Source of the DNA: Comamonas fluminis
Lineage (GTDB): Bacteria; Pseudomonadota; Gammaproteobacteria; Burkholderiales; Burkholderiaceae_C
NCBI RefSeq assembly: GCF_019186805.1
Contig: NZ_CP066783.1
Coordinates: 4,291,501 to 4,355,500 of the forward strand
Reading direction: 5' to 3'
Length of the DNA stretch: 64,000 nucleotides
The number at the start of each line of letters is the position of its first letter. Position 1 is the stretch's first letter. Below, one piece after another: positions 42,623-51,813 of this stretch. The notes under the pieces are model-generated. The model saw nothing but the letters and a program-made list of their open reading frames with translations, was not told the DNA's origin and did not search any database. The translations under genes and the position numbers were made by a program.

Positions 42623-43933
42623 TTAATGCACATGTTCGGCGGAGGCTTTGCCGAGTTCAGATTTGAGAATAAAGCTGCCGCCGTTGACATAGCTCTGCCC
42701 CGCTGTCAGCCCCTGCAGCACTTCGGTGTTCTGCGCATCGGCCTTGCCCAGCTTCACGCTCTGGGCCTTAAAACCACCCTCCACAGGCACAAACACCACA
42801 GGTTTGTCTCCGTCAATCTTCTGCACCGCAGAAGTCGCCACGCTCACCGCCACCTGCTGTGACGAGGCCGTCAAATCCACATTCACAAACAGGCCCGGGC
42901 GCCAGATGCCTTCGGGGTTGTCCAGCGTGATGCGAGCAGGTGCCGTGCGTGTGTCCTGCCCGATCAAGGCGCCCACATAGGCCACGACTCCCGTAGCCTT
43001 GGATTCAAAGGCCGTGGCCTGCACCACGGCTTTTTCGCCCACGCGCACAAAGGGCAGATCGGAAGCCGCGACCTTCATCTCAGCCCAGACCGAACGCAGG
43101 TCGGAGATGGTGAACACCGCCGTGCTGTCCTGCACGGCCTCGCCCACGGACAAATGCTTTTCCACCACCACGCCATCAAACGGCGCACGCAGCTCAAAGC
43201 GATTGAGGCCGCCCGCAGAACCGGCTCCTGCACCAATGGCTGCCAACTTCTGCTGGGCATTGGCCGCTGCGATTTCGGCCTCGCGCATGGCCTGCTGGGC
43301 CTGCAGATAGTCCTGCTCTGCCGATATCTTTTCCTGCCACAGCTGCTTTTCACGCTGGTAGGTGGTGCGCGCCAGCGCCAGGCGCTTTTGCGCGGCCATC
43401 AGCTCGCTGCGCTGCTCTGAAACTGCAGGGCTGCTGAGCACGGCCAGCAACTGGCCTTTCTTCACCATCTGCCCCAGATTGGCGGCGACACTTTCGACCA
43501 CACCTGCGACGCGCGGCACCACGTGGGCGGTGCGATCTTCGTTGAAACGAATTTCACCAGGCAGTTGCAGGCTGCTGCCAATGGCTGCGGGGCCGGCTTG
43601 CAGCAGCGTCACGCCTGCGGTCTTGGCACGTGCAGCATCAAGCTTAAGCACACCCTCTTCGTGTTCTTTATCCTGTTCTTTCTCTGCGTGCTCGCCTTCT
43701 TCATGCGCATGCTCTTTTTCATCGTGCTTGTCGTCGTGTTTAGAGTCGTGCTTGTGCTCTGACTTGGCATCATGCTCATGCGATTCACCCGCATGTTCAT
43801 GACCATGCGCCTCGGCAGCAGGTTTGGCGGGCTGGGTGCCATAGACAATGCCCGCAGCGGCGGCTGCGCCCAGCACCAGAATGGCGGCAATCGCGATGGC
43901 AGTGCGGCGCCTGGAGGAAGAGGTCTGATTCAT
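42623..43933 (-). CDS. czcB: Periplasmic adaptor subunit of the RND pump with His-rich metal-binding linker
   Basis: The 436-residue membrane-fusion protein has one N-terminal membrane helix (about residues 12-32) and then about 55 residues dominated by His, Glu, Asp and Lys (about 18 His) that can bind divalent metals in the periplasm. Biotinyl/lipoyl-like and beta-barrel domains follow (RFELRAPFDGVVVEKHLSVGEAV, about 235-257). The His-rich linker suggests the pump exports Zn, Co or Cd. It starts 12 bases after the outer-membrane channel gene. Confidence 0.92.
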   Translation of the reverse strand: MNQTSSSRRRTAIAIAAILVLGAAAAAGIVYGTQPAKPAAEAHGHEHAGESHEHDAKSEHKHDSKHDDKHDEKEHAHEEGEHAEKEQDKEHEEGVLKLDAARAKTAGVTLLQAGPAAIGSSLQLPGEIRFNEDRTAHVVPRVAGVVESVAANLGQMVKKGQLLAVLSSPAVSEQRSELMAAQKRLALARTTYQREKQLWQEKISAEQDYLQAQQAMREAEIAAANAQQKLAAIGAGAGSAGGLNRFELRAPFDGVVVEKHLSVGEAVQDSTAVFTISDLRSVWAEMKVAASDLPFVRVGEKAVVQATAFESKATGVVAYVGALIGQDTRTAPARITLDNPEGIWRPGLFVNVDLTASSQQVAVSVATSAVQKIDGDKPVVFVPVEGGFKAQSVKLGKADAQNTEVLQGLTAGQSYVNGGSFILKSELGKASAEHVH

Positions 43934-43945
43934 GGGTGAAGGTGC

Positions 43946-45202
43946 TTATTCAAGGCCGGGAATGTCGCCAAGCTGGCGCGTGATATCGGCTGCCGCACGG
44001 TGCGTAGCCACCAGTTGATCGAGATAAAGGCCACTTGCCTCGGCCAGCGTGCGCTGCGCATCCAGCACATCGAGATAGCTGAATTTGCCCAGAGCAAAGC
44101 CCTTGGCCGCCACCTCATAGGCCGACTGCGCACCGGGCAACACCTTGCTTTGCAGCTGCTGGGTCTGCGCACGGCTGGTCTGCAGTTGCTCGTAGTTCTG
44201 CAACAGCTGCGCCTGCGCCAGCTGGCGAGCGGCCAGCAGCTCATCTTCGGCCTTGTCAGCCAGACGCAGAGCCTGCAACTGGTTGCCTCGGTTGCTGTCC
44301 AGAATCGGTAAGGGGATGGAAACACCCAGCAGCAGCTGATTGCGCCCAGCCTCCTCGGCACGCTTGACGCCCACGCTCACTGTGGGATCCGGCAGGCGCT
44401 TGGCGCGCTCCAGCTCTGCAGTAGATCTAGCCTGAAAATAGGCCTGCTGGGCTCTTACCACCTGCGCTGAATGCTCTATTTTTTGAAGCAACTGTTCCTG
44501 TGGTGGCAGTTGCGTAAGCTGGTCCATATCGCCCATGGCCTCACCAACAGCCAAGCCCGAGCCTCCCCATAGCAAGGCCAGTTGCTGCCTAGCCACGCGC
44601 AAGCCGGACTGCGCCTGGTTCAGTGCCAGTTGCGCACTGGACTCTGCCACCTGGGCCTTGGTTTCTTCCAGCGGTGCTGCCTTGCCTGCAATCACGCGCT
44701 TGGCTGCTGCATCGCGGGCCTGCGTGGCAATCTGCAGCGTCTTTTCATTGAGCTGCACACGCTGCTGGGCCGCCAGCAGGTTCACAAACGCGGTGCGCAC
44801 ATCGGCACGCAGGGCAGCACGGGTGGTGTCCAGCTCAGCCCGGGCCAGCTCCACGCCATGCTCGGCCACTCTCATACGCGCAGCACGTTTGCCGCCCACC
44901 TCAATGGGCTGATTCCACTGCAGTGATGAAGAACGCGTCGTGCGCCTTGTGTCTTCCTGCGAAAAAGCCAGCTCCGGGTTGGGTCTGGCCTGACTCTGGA
45001 TCATCGCGCCTTCGCTGGCAGCCACTGCCTGCTGGGCTGCACGCAGGCCAGGGTTGCGCTCCATGGCCTGCGCCAGAGCGGTTTGCAGAGTGACTGCGGG
45101 CAATGTGGCACTGGCATTTGAGGCTTGCGCCCAGGCGCTACCACCGGCCAGCAGCAAGCTGGCACCCAACCAGCAGGCCGGGGCTTGCTTCAAGAATTTC
45201 AT
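43946..45202 (-). CDS. czcC: Outer-membrane channel of the RND pump (CzcC type)
   Basis: The 418-residue precursor begins MKFLKQAPACWLGASLLLAGGSAWAQ with a Sec signal. The TolC-like fold is shown by two repeats rich in Ala, Leu and Gln with coiled-coil character (NPGLRAAQQAVAASEGAMIQSQARPNPELA, ENYEQLQTSRAQTQQLQ). First gene of the leftward czcCBA operon. The promoter lies in the 148-base divergent region shared with the two-component genes. Confidence 0.88.
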   Translation of the reverse strand: MKFLKQAPACWLGASLLLAGGSAWAQASNASATLPAVTLQTALAQAMERNPGLRAAQQAVAASEGAMIQSQARPNPELAFSQEDTRRTTRSSSLQWNQPIEVGGKRAARMRVAEHGVELARAELDTTRAALRADVRTAFVNLLAAQQRVQLNEKTLQIATQARDAAAKRVIAGKAAPLEETKAQVAESSAQLALNQAQSGLRVARQQLALLWGGSGLAVGEAMGDMDQLTQLPPQEQLLQKIEHSAQVVRAQQAYFQARSTAELERAKRLPDPTVSVGVKRAEEAGRNQLLLGVSIPLPILDSNRGNQLQALRLADKAEDELLAARQLAQAQLLQNYEQLQTSRAQTQQLQSKVLPGAQSAYEVAAKGFALGKFSYLDVLDAQRTLAEASGLYLDQLVATHRAAADITRQLGDIPGLE

Positions 45203-45293
45203 ATCCGACTCCGCCCCGCCAGCCCTGACACGATGACAGCAGACTCTGGGAGCCGTCACACTCTAGTCCCGGCTGCGCGACACCGGCCCAACG

Positions 45294-45319
45294 CCAAGAT
45301 GACAAATTCGTCATCTTGG
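45294..45319. promoter_or_regulatory. Palindrome CCAAGATGAC-6-GTCATCTTGG, response regulator site
   Basis: A perfect 10-6-10 palindrome lies between czcC and the response regulator gene, 92 bases from the czcC start and 32 bases from the regulator start, so one bound dimer could control both directions, including autoregulation. Confidence 0.7.
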
Positions 45320-45350
45320 GCGGCAACGGCTTTGCCGGACAATGGCAGCC

Positions 45351-46040
45351 ATGAAGCTTTTGGTCATTGAAGACGAGATCAAGCTCGCCGAATATCTGCA
45401 AAAAGGCCTGAGTGAAGAAGGCTTTGTGGTGGATGTCGCCCATAACGGCATTGATGGCCTGCACCTGGCCACCGAGCAGGCCTACGACCTTATCGTGCTG
45501 GACGGCATGCTGCCCGGCATCGACGGCCTGGCCGTGCTGGCGGCGCTGCGCCAGTCCAGGCAGACGCCTGTGCTGATGCTCACAGCGCGTGCCCAGGTGG
45601 AAGACCGGGTCAAAGGCCTGCAAGGCGGGGCCGATGACTATCTGGTCAAACCGTTCGCGTTTTCAGAGCTGGTGGCCCGCATCCATGCGCTGCTGCGCCG
45701 TGGTCTGCAGACGCAGACCACACCCGAAGCCACCGTGCTGCGCATGGCCGATCTGGATCTGGACCTGATTCGACGCAAAGCCACACGCGCTGGTCAGCGG
45801 CTGGATCTGACAGCCAAGGAATTCAATCTGCTGAGCCTGCTGCTGCGCCGCCACGGCGAAGTGCTGTCGCGCACCGAGCTGGCATCGCAAGTGTGGGACA
45901 TGAATTTCGACAGCGAAACCAATGTGGTCGAAGTGGCGGTGCGCCGCCTGCGGCTCAAGCTTGATGCACCGTTCGAGCAGCCACTGCTGCACACCGTGCG
46001 CGGCATGGGTTATGTGCTGGAACTTCGGCCCATGCCCTGA
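45351..46040 (+). CDS. czcR: OmpR-family response regulator, CzcR/CopR/CusR type
   Basis: The 229-residue regulator has a receiver domain with acidic pocket ([12 protein letters not shown]), phospho-acceptor Asp in [10 protein letters not shown] (about residue 51), Lys in DDYLVKPF and a C-terminal winged helix ([51 protein letters not shown]). It is divergent from the metal efflux operon. The start at 45351 is preferred over 45342 because MKLLVIEDE is the family start. The kinase gene follows after 40 bases. Confidence 0.88.
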   Translation: MKLLVIEDEIKLAEYLQKGLSEEGFVVDVAHNGIDGLHLATEQAYDLIVLDGMLPGIDGLAVLAALRQSRQTPVLMLTARAQVEDRVKGLQGGADDYLVKPFAFSELVARIHALLRRGLQTQTTPEATVLRMADLDLDLIRRKATRAGQRLDLTAKEFNLLSLLLRRHGEVLSRTELASQVWDMNFDSETNVVEVAVRRLRLKLDAPFEQPLLHTVRGMGYVLELRPMP

Positions 46041-46080
46041 GGGCTGCGCCAGACTTCAGCATTCAGACAAAAATCACGCC

Positions 46081-47439
46081 GTGACTTCTCAACCCATACA
46101 GCACCTGGGCAAACGCCTGTCCCGCTCCCTGGCCCTGCTAACCATGCTAGGCCTGGGCCTGGTCTGCGTTGCCGTGTACTGGGGCAGCTGGCTGGCGGTG
46201 ATGCAGCGCCAGCAGGAAAGCCTCAAGCACAAGCAGCAGGCCGTGCAGCACTTGCTGCAAGAAGGCCGGGCCTCGCACACACCAGGCGTGATGCTGCATA
46301 TGCTCAGCGACTTTCTGACCGGGCATGACGAGCTGTCTCTGCGCATTACCAGCAGCAACGGCCAGTTGCTGTTCGAACAACTGCGCCAGCCCGTGGATGA
46401 CAAACGCAGTGAACGCCGCAGCTTTGTCATTGATTTGCCCGCTGTTCAGGCAGAGGCACCGAAGCAAGCCGTGCAGGTATTGCTGATGCTGGACCGCCGC
46501 CCTGACGATGCACTGCTGCGCCAGCTGGCCTGGATCCTTGGTATCGCTGCCGTCAGCAGCTCTTTGCTGGTCTCCACAGCCAGTGCCTTTCTGGTGCGAC
46601 GGGGCCTGGCGCCGCTGCATTCCCTGGTCGAACAAACCAGCCAGCTGGGCGCGCAAGACCTGAGCCGCGACTGGCAAAAGCGCCTGGACGATACCGACCA
46701 GCCTCAAGAGCTACGCCCGCTGATTGACCAATTCAATGCACTGCTGGAGCGCCTGGCCGTGGCCTACCGGCAGATGGAAGCCTTCAACGCTGACGTGGCC
46801 CATGAGCTCAACACCCCGCTTACAACGCTGATCAGCAGCTGCGAGCTGGCCCTGCGCAAGCCCCGCAGCGCAGAAGAACTGCGCGACATACTGGCCTCTA
46901 ACCTGGAAGACCTGCAGCGCATGGCAGGCATTGTGGCGGACATGCTGTTTCTGTCTCACGCCGACCGCGGCGAGAGTGCGCGCCGCATTCAGGTTGCCAG
47001 CATTGCTGCGCTTGCATCCGAGGTGATTGACTATCACGAAGCATCGCTGCAGGAAGCCGGTCTGCAGGTGCAGATTGAGGGCGACGCCAGCGCCCAGGTC
47101 GATGCACGCCTGCTGCGCCGCGCCCTGTCCAATCTGCTGGGCAATGCCACCCGTTATGCCCGCTCTGGGTCAACCATAGAAGTGCTGATAAAGGAGGTGC
47201 CGCAGAAGCACAGGCTGCATCTCAGCGTTCGCAATCATGGGCAGCAGATTGAAGCCGCCCATTTGCCAAGGTTGTTTGACCGCTTCTATCGATCTGATGC
47301 TTCACGCAGCCAGGCAGATCGCAATCACGGACTGGGTCTGGCCATCGTGTCGGCCATTGCCCGCATGCATGGCGGCGAGGCCTTTGTCACCTCTGATGAA
47401 CAAGGCATCACCACCATCGGCATCAGCCTGGCCATTTAA
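46081..47439 (+). CDS. czcS: Heavy-metal sensor histidine kinase, CzcS/CusS type
   Basis: The 452-residue kinase has membrane helices at about residues 15-40 and 145-170 flanking a short periplasmic sensor, a HAMP region with RRGLAPLHSLVEQTSQL, the H-box FNADVAHELNTPLTTL (about residue 240) and ATP-binding N and G boxes (SNLLGNATRYA, NHGLGLAIVSAIARMHGG). The start is a GTG at 46081; no in-frame ATG precedes the first helix, and a later ATG (46144) would delete part of it. The stop overlaps the stop of the convergent reductase gene by a few bases. Confidence 0.88.
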   Translation: MTSQPIQHLGKRLSRSLALLTMLGLGLVCVAVYWGSWLAVMQRQQESLKHKQQAVQHLLQEGRASHTPGVMLHMLSDFLTGHDELSLRITSSNGQLLFEQLRQPVDDKRSERRSFVIDLPAVQAEAPKQAVQVLLMLDRRPDDALLRQLAWILGIAAVSSSLLVSTASAFLVRRGLAPLHSLVEQTSQLGAQDLSRDWQKRLDDTDQPQELRPLIDQFNALLERLAVAYRQMEAFNADVAHELNTPLTTLISSCELALRKPRSAEELRDILASNLEDLQRMAGIVADMLFLSHADRGESARRIQVASIAALASEVIDYHEASLQEAGLQVQIEGDASAQVDARLLRRALSNLLGNATRYARSGSTIEVLIKEVPQKHRLHLSVRNHGQQIEAAHLPRLFDRFYRSDASRSQADRNHGLGLAIVSAIARMHGGEAFVTSDEQGITTIGISLAI

Positions 47440-48410
47440 AGATCAAGCACCAGGCGTGCACTGCGCGAGCGGGAGCAGCAGGGTGTGAACTGGTCGTTGC
47501 AAGCCTGCTCAGCCTCCGTCAGATAGACGTCCCGGTGATCTGGCGTACCCTCCAGCACACGGGTGAGGCAGGTGCCGCACACGCCCTGCTCGCAGGAGTA
47601 GGGAATCTCGACTCCGACTTTTTCCAGCGCATGAATGATGGAGACACCAACCGGAATCTGAACCCGTTGTCCGGTGCTGGCAAGCTGCACCTCGAACGCC
47701 TGATCGCCATCCTGCACCTGGGGCGCATCCACCGTAAAAAACTCGCGGTGCAGGCAATCCTCACTCCAGCCCAGCTCGCGTGCTTTTTCCAGCACTGCAT
47801 TCATGAAGCCACCGGGACCGCAGACATACAGATGCGTACCTGCATCATGTGCAGCCAGAACTTCCGACAGTTTCAGCTCACCCGCAGCCTTGTCGTCATC
47901 GCAGTAAAAACGAACATGGCTGGCATAGGCCGAATCGCGAATGCGGCGCACAAATGCCATGCGCTGCTCTGAACGGGCAGCGTAATGCATTTCAAAATCG
48001 GCGCCCAGCGTGTTCAGCCGCTCCGCCATGGAAAGCAGGGGCGTGATACCAATGCCCCCCGCCAGCAACAGGTGCTTGCGCGCTTCGTGCTGCAGCGCAA
48101 AGTTGTTGCGTGGTGCGCTGATGGAGAGGGTGTCGCCCTCCTTCAGCAGCTCATGCACTGCTGCAGAACCTCCACGCGAATCCTCGCAGCGCAGCACCGC
48201 GATCTGGTAGCGATCTGTTTCCTGAGGGTGGTTGCACAGCGAATACTGGCGCACCAGTCCATTGGGCAGAAAAACATCGACATGGGAGCCCGCCGAAAAC
48301 CCGGGCAACGCTGCGCCGTCCAGCGACGCCAGCTCCAGCATGCAAATGTCCTGCGCCTCTTCGGTCTTGCGTGAAATACGCACATTCAATTTTGCGACCT
48401 GTGTACTCAT
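47436..48410 (-). CDS. Phthalate-dioxygenase-reductase-type ferredoxin oxidoreductase
   Basis: The 324-residue iron-sulfur flavoprotein passes electrons from NAD(P)H to the Rieske oxygenase encoded upstream. The order is FMN domain (VRQYSLCNHPQET, about 52-65), NAD-binding domain (HLLLAGGIGITPLLSMAERL) and a C-terminal plant-type [2Fe-2S] domain with SCEQGVCGTCLTRVLEG, plus a later Cys in FTPCC. This FMN-NAD-FeS order is that of VanB and the phthalate dioxygenase reductases. It is the last gene of the oxygenase-transporter-reductase unit. Confidence 0.92.
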   Translation of the reverse strand: MSTQVAKLNVRISRKTEEAQDICMLELASLDGAALPGFSAGSHVDVFLPNGLVRQYSLCNHPQETDRYQIAVLRCEDSRGGSAAVHELLKEGDTLSISAPRNNFALQHEARKHLLLAGGIGITPLLSMAERLNTLGADFEMHYAARSEQRMAFVRRIRDSAYASHVRFYCDDDKAAGELKLSEVLAAHDAGTHLYVCGPGGFMNAVLEKARELGWSEDCLHREFFTVDAPQVQDGDQAFEVQLASTGQRVQIPVGVSIIHALEKVGVEIPYSCEQGVCGTCLTRVLEGTPDHRDVYLTEAEQACNDQFTPCCSRSRSARLVLDL

Positions 48411-48443
48411 ATCGTCTCCTTGCTGATCCGGACTTTTGCCGAA

Positions 48444-49784
48444 TCAATGCGCCGCTGCCATCTGTGCGGTGTTCGCTGGCTTGCGCCCTGCAGACAGCGC
48501 CGCCAGTGCCAGCATTGCCACAAACAGAGGCAGGGCGAACACGTAGTAGAGCTTGTTCGGCGTCCAGCCCGCATCAATGAAAAAGCCTGCGCACAGCGGC
48601 GCCAGGATGGCACCCAGACGCCCCACTCCAATCGCATAGCCAATGCCTGTGGTGCGCACCTCAACGGGATAGCTGCTTTGCGTTACCGCGTACAGGCCTG
48701 CCATGGAAGAGAACAGGAAGATGCCAATGGCAAATGCCACGGTGAAAGCCGCGTACAAGCCACCCGACACAGCCCCAAACAGTGCCAGGTTCACCCCAGC
48801 CAGCAGCATGGCCAATGCCGTCAGTCGCCCCAGATTCATCCGCACGGAAAGAGCGCCAAAGATCACGCCGCCAACCATGCCACCCAGATTCAGCAGCACA
48901 CCGCCAGTGATGCCCTGTGTTGCGGAAAGACCGGCAGAGACCAGCAGCTTGGGAGTCCAGCTCAGCGCAAAGTAAAAGCCGAACATCAGCATGAAGAAGC
49001 CACACCAGATCAGCGCTGTCTTGCCAAGCAATCCATTGCGAAACAAACCCGCAATGGCGTTGCCAGTTTGCGCCTGCGTCTGCACAGAAAGTGCAGGCAG
49101 CTGAGCCATTGGCGCACGCCCCATCTTCACCAGCAGTGCATTGAGTTTTTGCAGCGCCTGCGCAGGGCGCCTGGAGATCAGAAAATCCACCGATTCCGGC
49201 AGGCGCCACAGCACCACGGGAATCATGACGGCAGTGGCAATGCCACCGGCAATGAAGACTGAGCGCCAGCCGTAATGCGTCAGCATCCAGGCAGCGGCCA
49301 GCCCGCCAATCGTGGCGCCCAGCGGGTAGCCAGCGGTGTAGAGTGCGATATTCATGCCCCGCCATTTATCGGATGAATACTCACCAATGATGACGGTCAC
49401 GCTGGCCAGCATGCCGCCAATGCCAAGCCCTGTGACAACGCGCATCAGCGCCAGTTCATGCTGGCTGCGCGTATAGCCTGACAGCAGCATGCCAGAGGCA
49501 ATCAGCACCAGACTCAGCAGCGTTACCCGCTGGCGCCCCCATCGGTCAGCCAGCGGGGCCAGCAGCAGGGAACCCGCAGCCATGCCCAAAAGCCCCGCAC
49601 TGAACAGCACGCCGAGCTGCGCACCATTGAGCTTCCACTCTGCAGACACGCCCGCCGCCGTAAAGGCCATCACCAGCACGTCAAAGCCATCAAGGGCGTT
49701 GAGCAGGATGCAGACCACGATGGCACTCCACTGAAATCGGCTCATCGGCGCTTCATTCAGCTCTTTTCTCAGATCACTACTCAT
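48444..49784 (-). CDS. MFS transporter, aromatic acid:H+ symporter (AAHS) type
   Basis: The 446-residue protein has 12 predicted membrane helices. The first helix holds the ALDGFDVLVM sequence with the DGxD pattern needed for aromatic acid transport in PcaK, and the second loop has LADRWGRQRVTL. It lies between the Rieske oxygenase and the reductase genes, so it should import the aromatic substrate. AGGAG lies upstream of the ATG at 49784. The 206-base gap to the oxygenase gene is filled by an inverted-repeat element, unusual inside an operon. Confidence 0.9.
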   Translation of the reverse strand: MSSDLRKELNEAPMSRFQWSAIVVCILLNALDGFDVLVMAFTAAGVSAEWKLNGAQLGVLFSAGLLGMAAGSLLLAPLADRWGRQRVTLLSLVLIASGMLLSGYTRSQHELALMRVVTGLGIGGMLASVTVIIGEYSSDKWRGMNIALYTAGYPLGATIGGLAAAWMLTHYGWRSVFIAGGIATAVMIPVVLWRLPESVDFLISRRPAQALQKLNALLVKMGRAPMAQLPALSVQTQAQTGNAIAGLFRNGLLGKTALIWCGFFMLMFGFYFALSWTPKLLVSAGLSATQGITGGVLLNLGGMVGGVIFGALSVRMNLGRLTALAMLLAGVNLALFGAVSGGLYAAFTVAFAIGIFLFSSMAGLYAVTQSSYPVEVRTTGIGYAIGVGRLGAILAPLCAGFFIDAGWTPNKLYYVFALPLFVAMLALAALSAGRKPANTAQMAAAH

Positions 49785-49859
49785 TCTTGTCTCCTGTTCG
49801 GAAGCTCCAGGCATTCAAGCCTTGGCATCTCTCTGGCAATGAGGTTTCGCGCTGCTCTA

Positions 49860-49982
49860 AGAGCCGCTAACACCACCCAGCAAACCGAAGGTTTGCGTTT
49901 GAGACGAGGCGCGAAGCCGCAGGCAGTACAAAAGTACGACAAGGCGAAGCAACGACGTATCAAGGGTAGTGTTAGCGGGTCT
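49860..49982. mobile_element. MITE-like element with 19-bp imperfect terminal inverted repeats
   Basis: Terminal arms at 49860-49878 and 49964-49982 match in inverted orientation with two mismatches. TCTAA occurs at each edge (49856-49860 and 49980-49984), possibly a target duplication, though part of it overlaps the arms. The interior contains further short palindromes (for example AAACC-GAA-GGTTT) and a tract CAAGGCGAAGCAACGACGT, and no gene. The left arm begins near the transporter start region and the right arm ends 7 bases after the oxygenase stop codon. Confidence 0.55.
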
Positions 49983-49990
49983 AAAGGCAA

Positions 49991-51073
49991 TTACATGGAA
50001 AGTTCTGGCGTGGTGTCTTCGATCATCAACGCCGGTTGATAGATGAAGCCTGGCTCTTGCTCTTCGCGCTTGATAAGTGCATCCAGCATGCGGCGAGCAC
50101 GAATCGGGGCTTCATCGACTTTGAGAGCCACACGAGGCACAGGGCCGCCGTATTCCTGCACCTGCTTTTGCTGCAGGGAAAGCACCACCGCGTCTTCATC
50201 AAACGTGTGCACGATGGCCTGGCGAACAGACTCGGTCAAAGCCTCATCGTCAAGGCGCCGATTGCGCGCCACGGACCAGAAATAGTGCGTGGTGTTTTCC
50301 GTTTCCGGCGTCAGCATGTGAAGGACGTGGCTGCGGTAGGCGTTGTCAGCCGAAGTGCCCACGGGGTACACGCCGAAGTCCGTCATGCAGATGGAAGGAG
50401 AAGAGCTCACCGCCGTCTGCCAGCGGTTGATGCGGCCCTGGTGATCGAGCACCATGGCAAAGAAAGGCGGCGCATCGATGTTGGGCATTTCACGGTGGGC
50501 ACGTACCGCGCCATCGCCATGCACAGTCACCTTGACGGGATAGCTGGGAATGGCCTCCTCGTCTTCCTGACCAATGGTGCGCAGATGCACCCAGCTTTCA
50601 TGCCCCAGGTCCATGAGGTTGTCCACCGCCAGACGGAAATCTGCATCCACATGGTGGTAGCCGCGAGAGCAGGCCCAGTCGTCGCTTTCATTCCAGTGAA
50701 TATTGGGAATCAGATCGGAGTTTGCTGGTGCATCACCCAGCCAGATCCACAGCAGGCCATGACGCTCTTCCAGCGCGAATTTGCGCACGCAGGCTTGCTT
50801 TGGAATGTGCACCTGCCCCGGGGCCAGCGTGCAAGCGCCATCCACCGCAATGCGAATGCCGTGATAGCCGCACTGCAGCTCATCCCCCACACGGGTGCCC
50901 GCAGACAGCGGCAGCAGGCGATGCGGGCAGACATCTTCCAGCGCCGCCACACGGCCATCGGAATGGCGCAGCATGACGACCGCCGTATTCAGCAGCCTGC
51001 GCGCAACCACGGCGCCACCATCAAGTTCGGACTTGAACCCCGCCACATACCAAGCGTTCTTCAACCAGTTCAT
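49991..51073 (-). CDS. Rieske non-haem iron oxygenase, vanillate O-demethylase (VanA) family
   Basis: The 360-residue oxygenase has the Rieske motif CPHRLLPLSAG..LQCGYHG (Cys-His, about residues 47-68) and the mononuclear iron site in DNLMDLGHESWVH (about 154-166) with a later Asp. The layout matches VanA-like monooxygenases that demethylate methoxy-aromatic acids, but conserved sequence away from these sites differs, so isovanillate-type, chloro- or sulfobenzoate-type substrates are equally possible. It is first in a unit with the AAHS transporter and the reductase and divergent from a MarR regulator. AGGAGA precedes the ATG at 51073. Confidence 0.88.
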   Translation of the reverse strand: MNWLKNAWYVAGFKSELDGGAVVARRLLNTAVVMLRHSDGRVAALEDVCPHRLLPLSAGTRVGDELQCGYHGIRIAVDGACTLAPGQVHIPKQACVRKFALEERHGLLWIWLGDAPANSDLIPNIHWNESDDWACSRGYHHVDADFRLAVDNLMDLGHESWVHLRTIGQEDEEAIPSYPVKVTVHGDGAVRAHREMPNIDAPPFFAMVLDHQGRINRWQTAVSSSPSICMTDFGVYPVGTSADNAYRSHVLHMLTPETENTTHYFWSVARNRRLDDEALTESVRQAIVHTFDEDAVVLSLQQKQVQEYGGPVPRVALKVDEAPIRARRMLDALIKREEQEPGFIYQPALMIEDTTPELSM

Positions 51074-51165
51074 CGTGATCTCCTGTGCATCGAGGCAGGC
51101 ATGCATTCGTCAGATGCAAGCCAGCACCAAAATTAGCGCATGCAAATATTTAGCGTTGTGATGAT

Positions 51166-51179
51166 TAGTATGCGTACTA
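51166..51179. promoter_or_regulatory. Palindrome TAGTA-TGCG-TACTA, MarR operator candidate
   Basis: The perfect 5-4-5 palindrome lies 93 bases upstream of the oxygenase start and 33 bases upstream of the MarR start. Its length and AT-rich ends are typical of MarR-dimer operators. Confidence 0.6.
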
Positions 51180-51211
51180 TTTAAAAAAGTAAGATTGGGG
51201 AATTCCCTTGA

Positions 51212-51682
51212 ATGAAAAACATGAAGAACAAAACAGACAACCTGAGCCTCTACACCTTGCCTGGTCACCACGCCAGACGCGTGCATCAGGCTGCGGTTGC
51301 TCTTTTCACGGAAGAAGTGGGCGAGCTGAAACTCACCCCCGTGCAGTACGCCGCTTTGCAGACCATCTGCAACACCCCGGGAATTGACCAGACCACGCTG
51401 GCCAAAGCCATTGCTTTTGACACCTCCACCATCAATGGCGTGATTGACCGGCTGGAAGCACGCGGCTTGCTTGAACGCAATGCCTCTGCAACAGACAAGC
51501 GTGTGCGCCTGATCACTCCCACCGCACAGGGCCAGGAAGTGCTCAAGGAAGCGATTCCCTGCGTTCTGCGCTCTCAAACGCGCTTGCTGGCGCCACTTAC
51601 AGAGAAAGAGCGCAAGGAATATCTGCGCCTGACGCAGTTAATCATCTCCGCAGAAACCGGGCCTGAAAAAGGCAGCCGATAG
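51212..51682 (+). CDS. MarR-family transcriptional regulator
   Basis: The 156-residue winged-helix protein shows the family core: LKLTPVQYAALQTICNTPGIDQTTLAKAIAFDTSTINGVIDRLEARGLLERNASATDKRVRLITPT, with Asp-Arg in the wing. It is divergent from the Rieske oxygenase unit and probably represses it until an aromatic ligand or its CoA thioester binds. An ATG at 51221 is an alternative start. No strong ribosome binding site was seen. Confidence 0.9.
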   Translation: MKNMKNKTDNLSLYTLPGHHARRVHQAAVALFTEEVGELKLTPVQYAALQTICNTPGIDQTTLAKAIAFDTSTINGVIDRLEARGLLERNASATDKRVRLITPTAQGQEVLKEAIPCVLRSQTRLLAPLTEKERKEYLRLTQLIISAETGPEKGSR

Positions 51683-51813
51683 CCAAACGTCTTACCAATT
51701 GCCCTGTCAAGCCACATACAGGGCACCAGCCCGGACTGCGGGTTTTAGACCCCGCCAGAGGGACATGAGCCCGGCAACGCTCTCAGCTTTTGCGCAATGG
51801 CGACAATTTGGCC

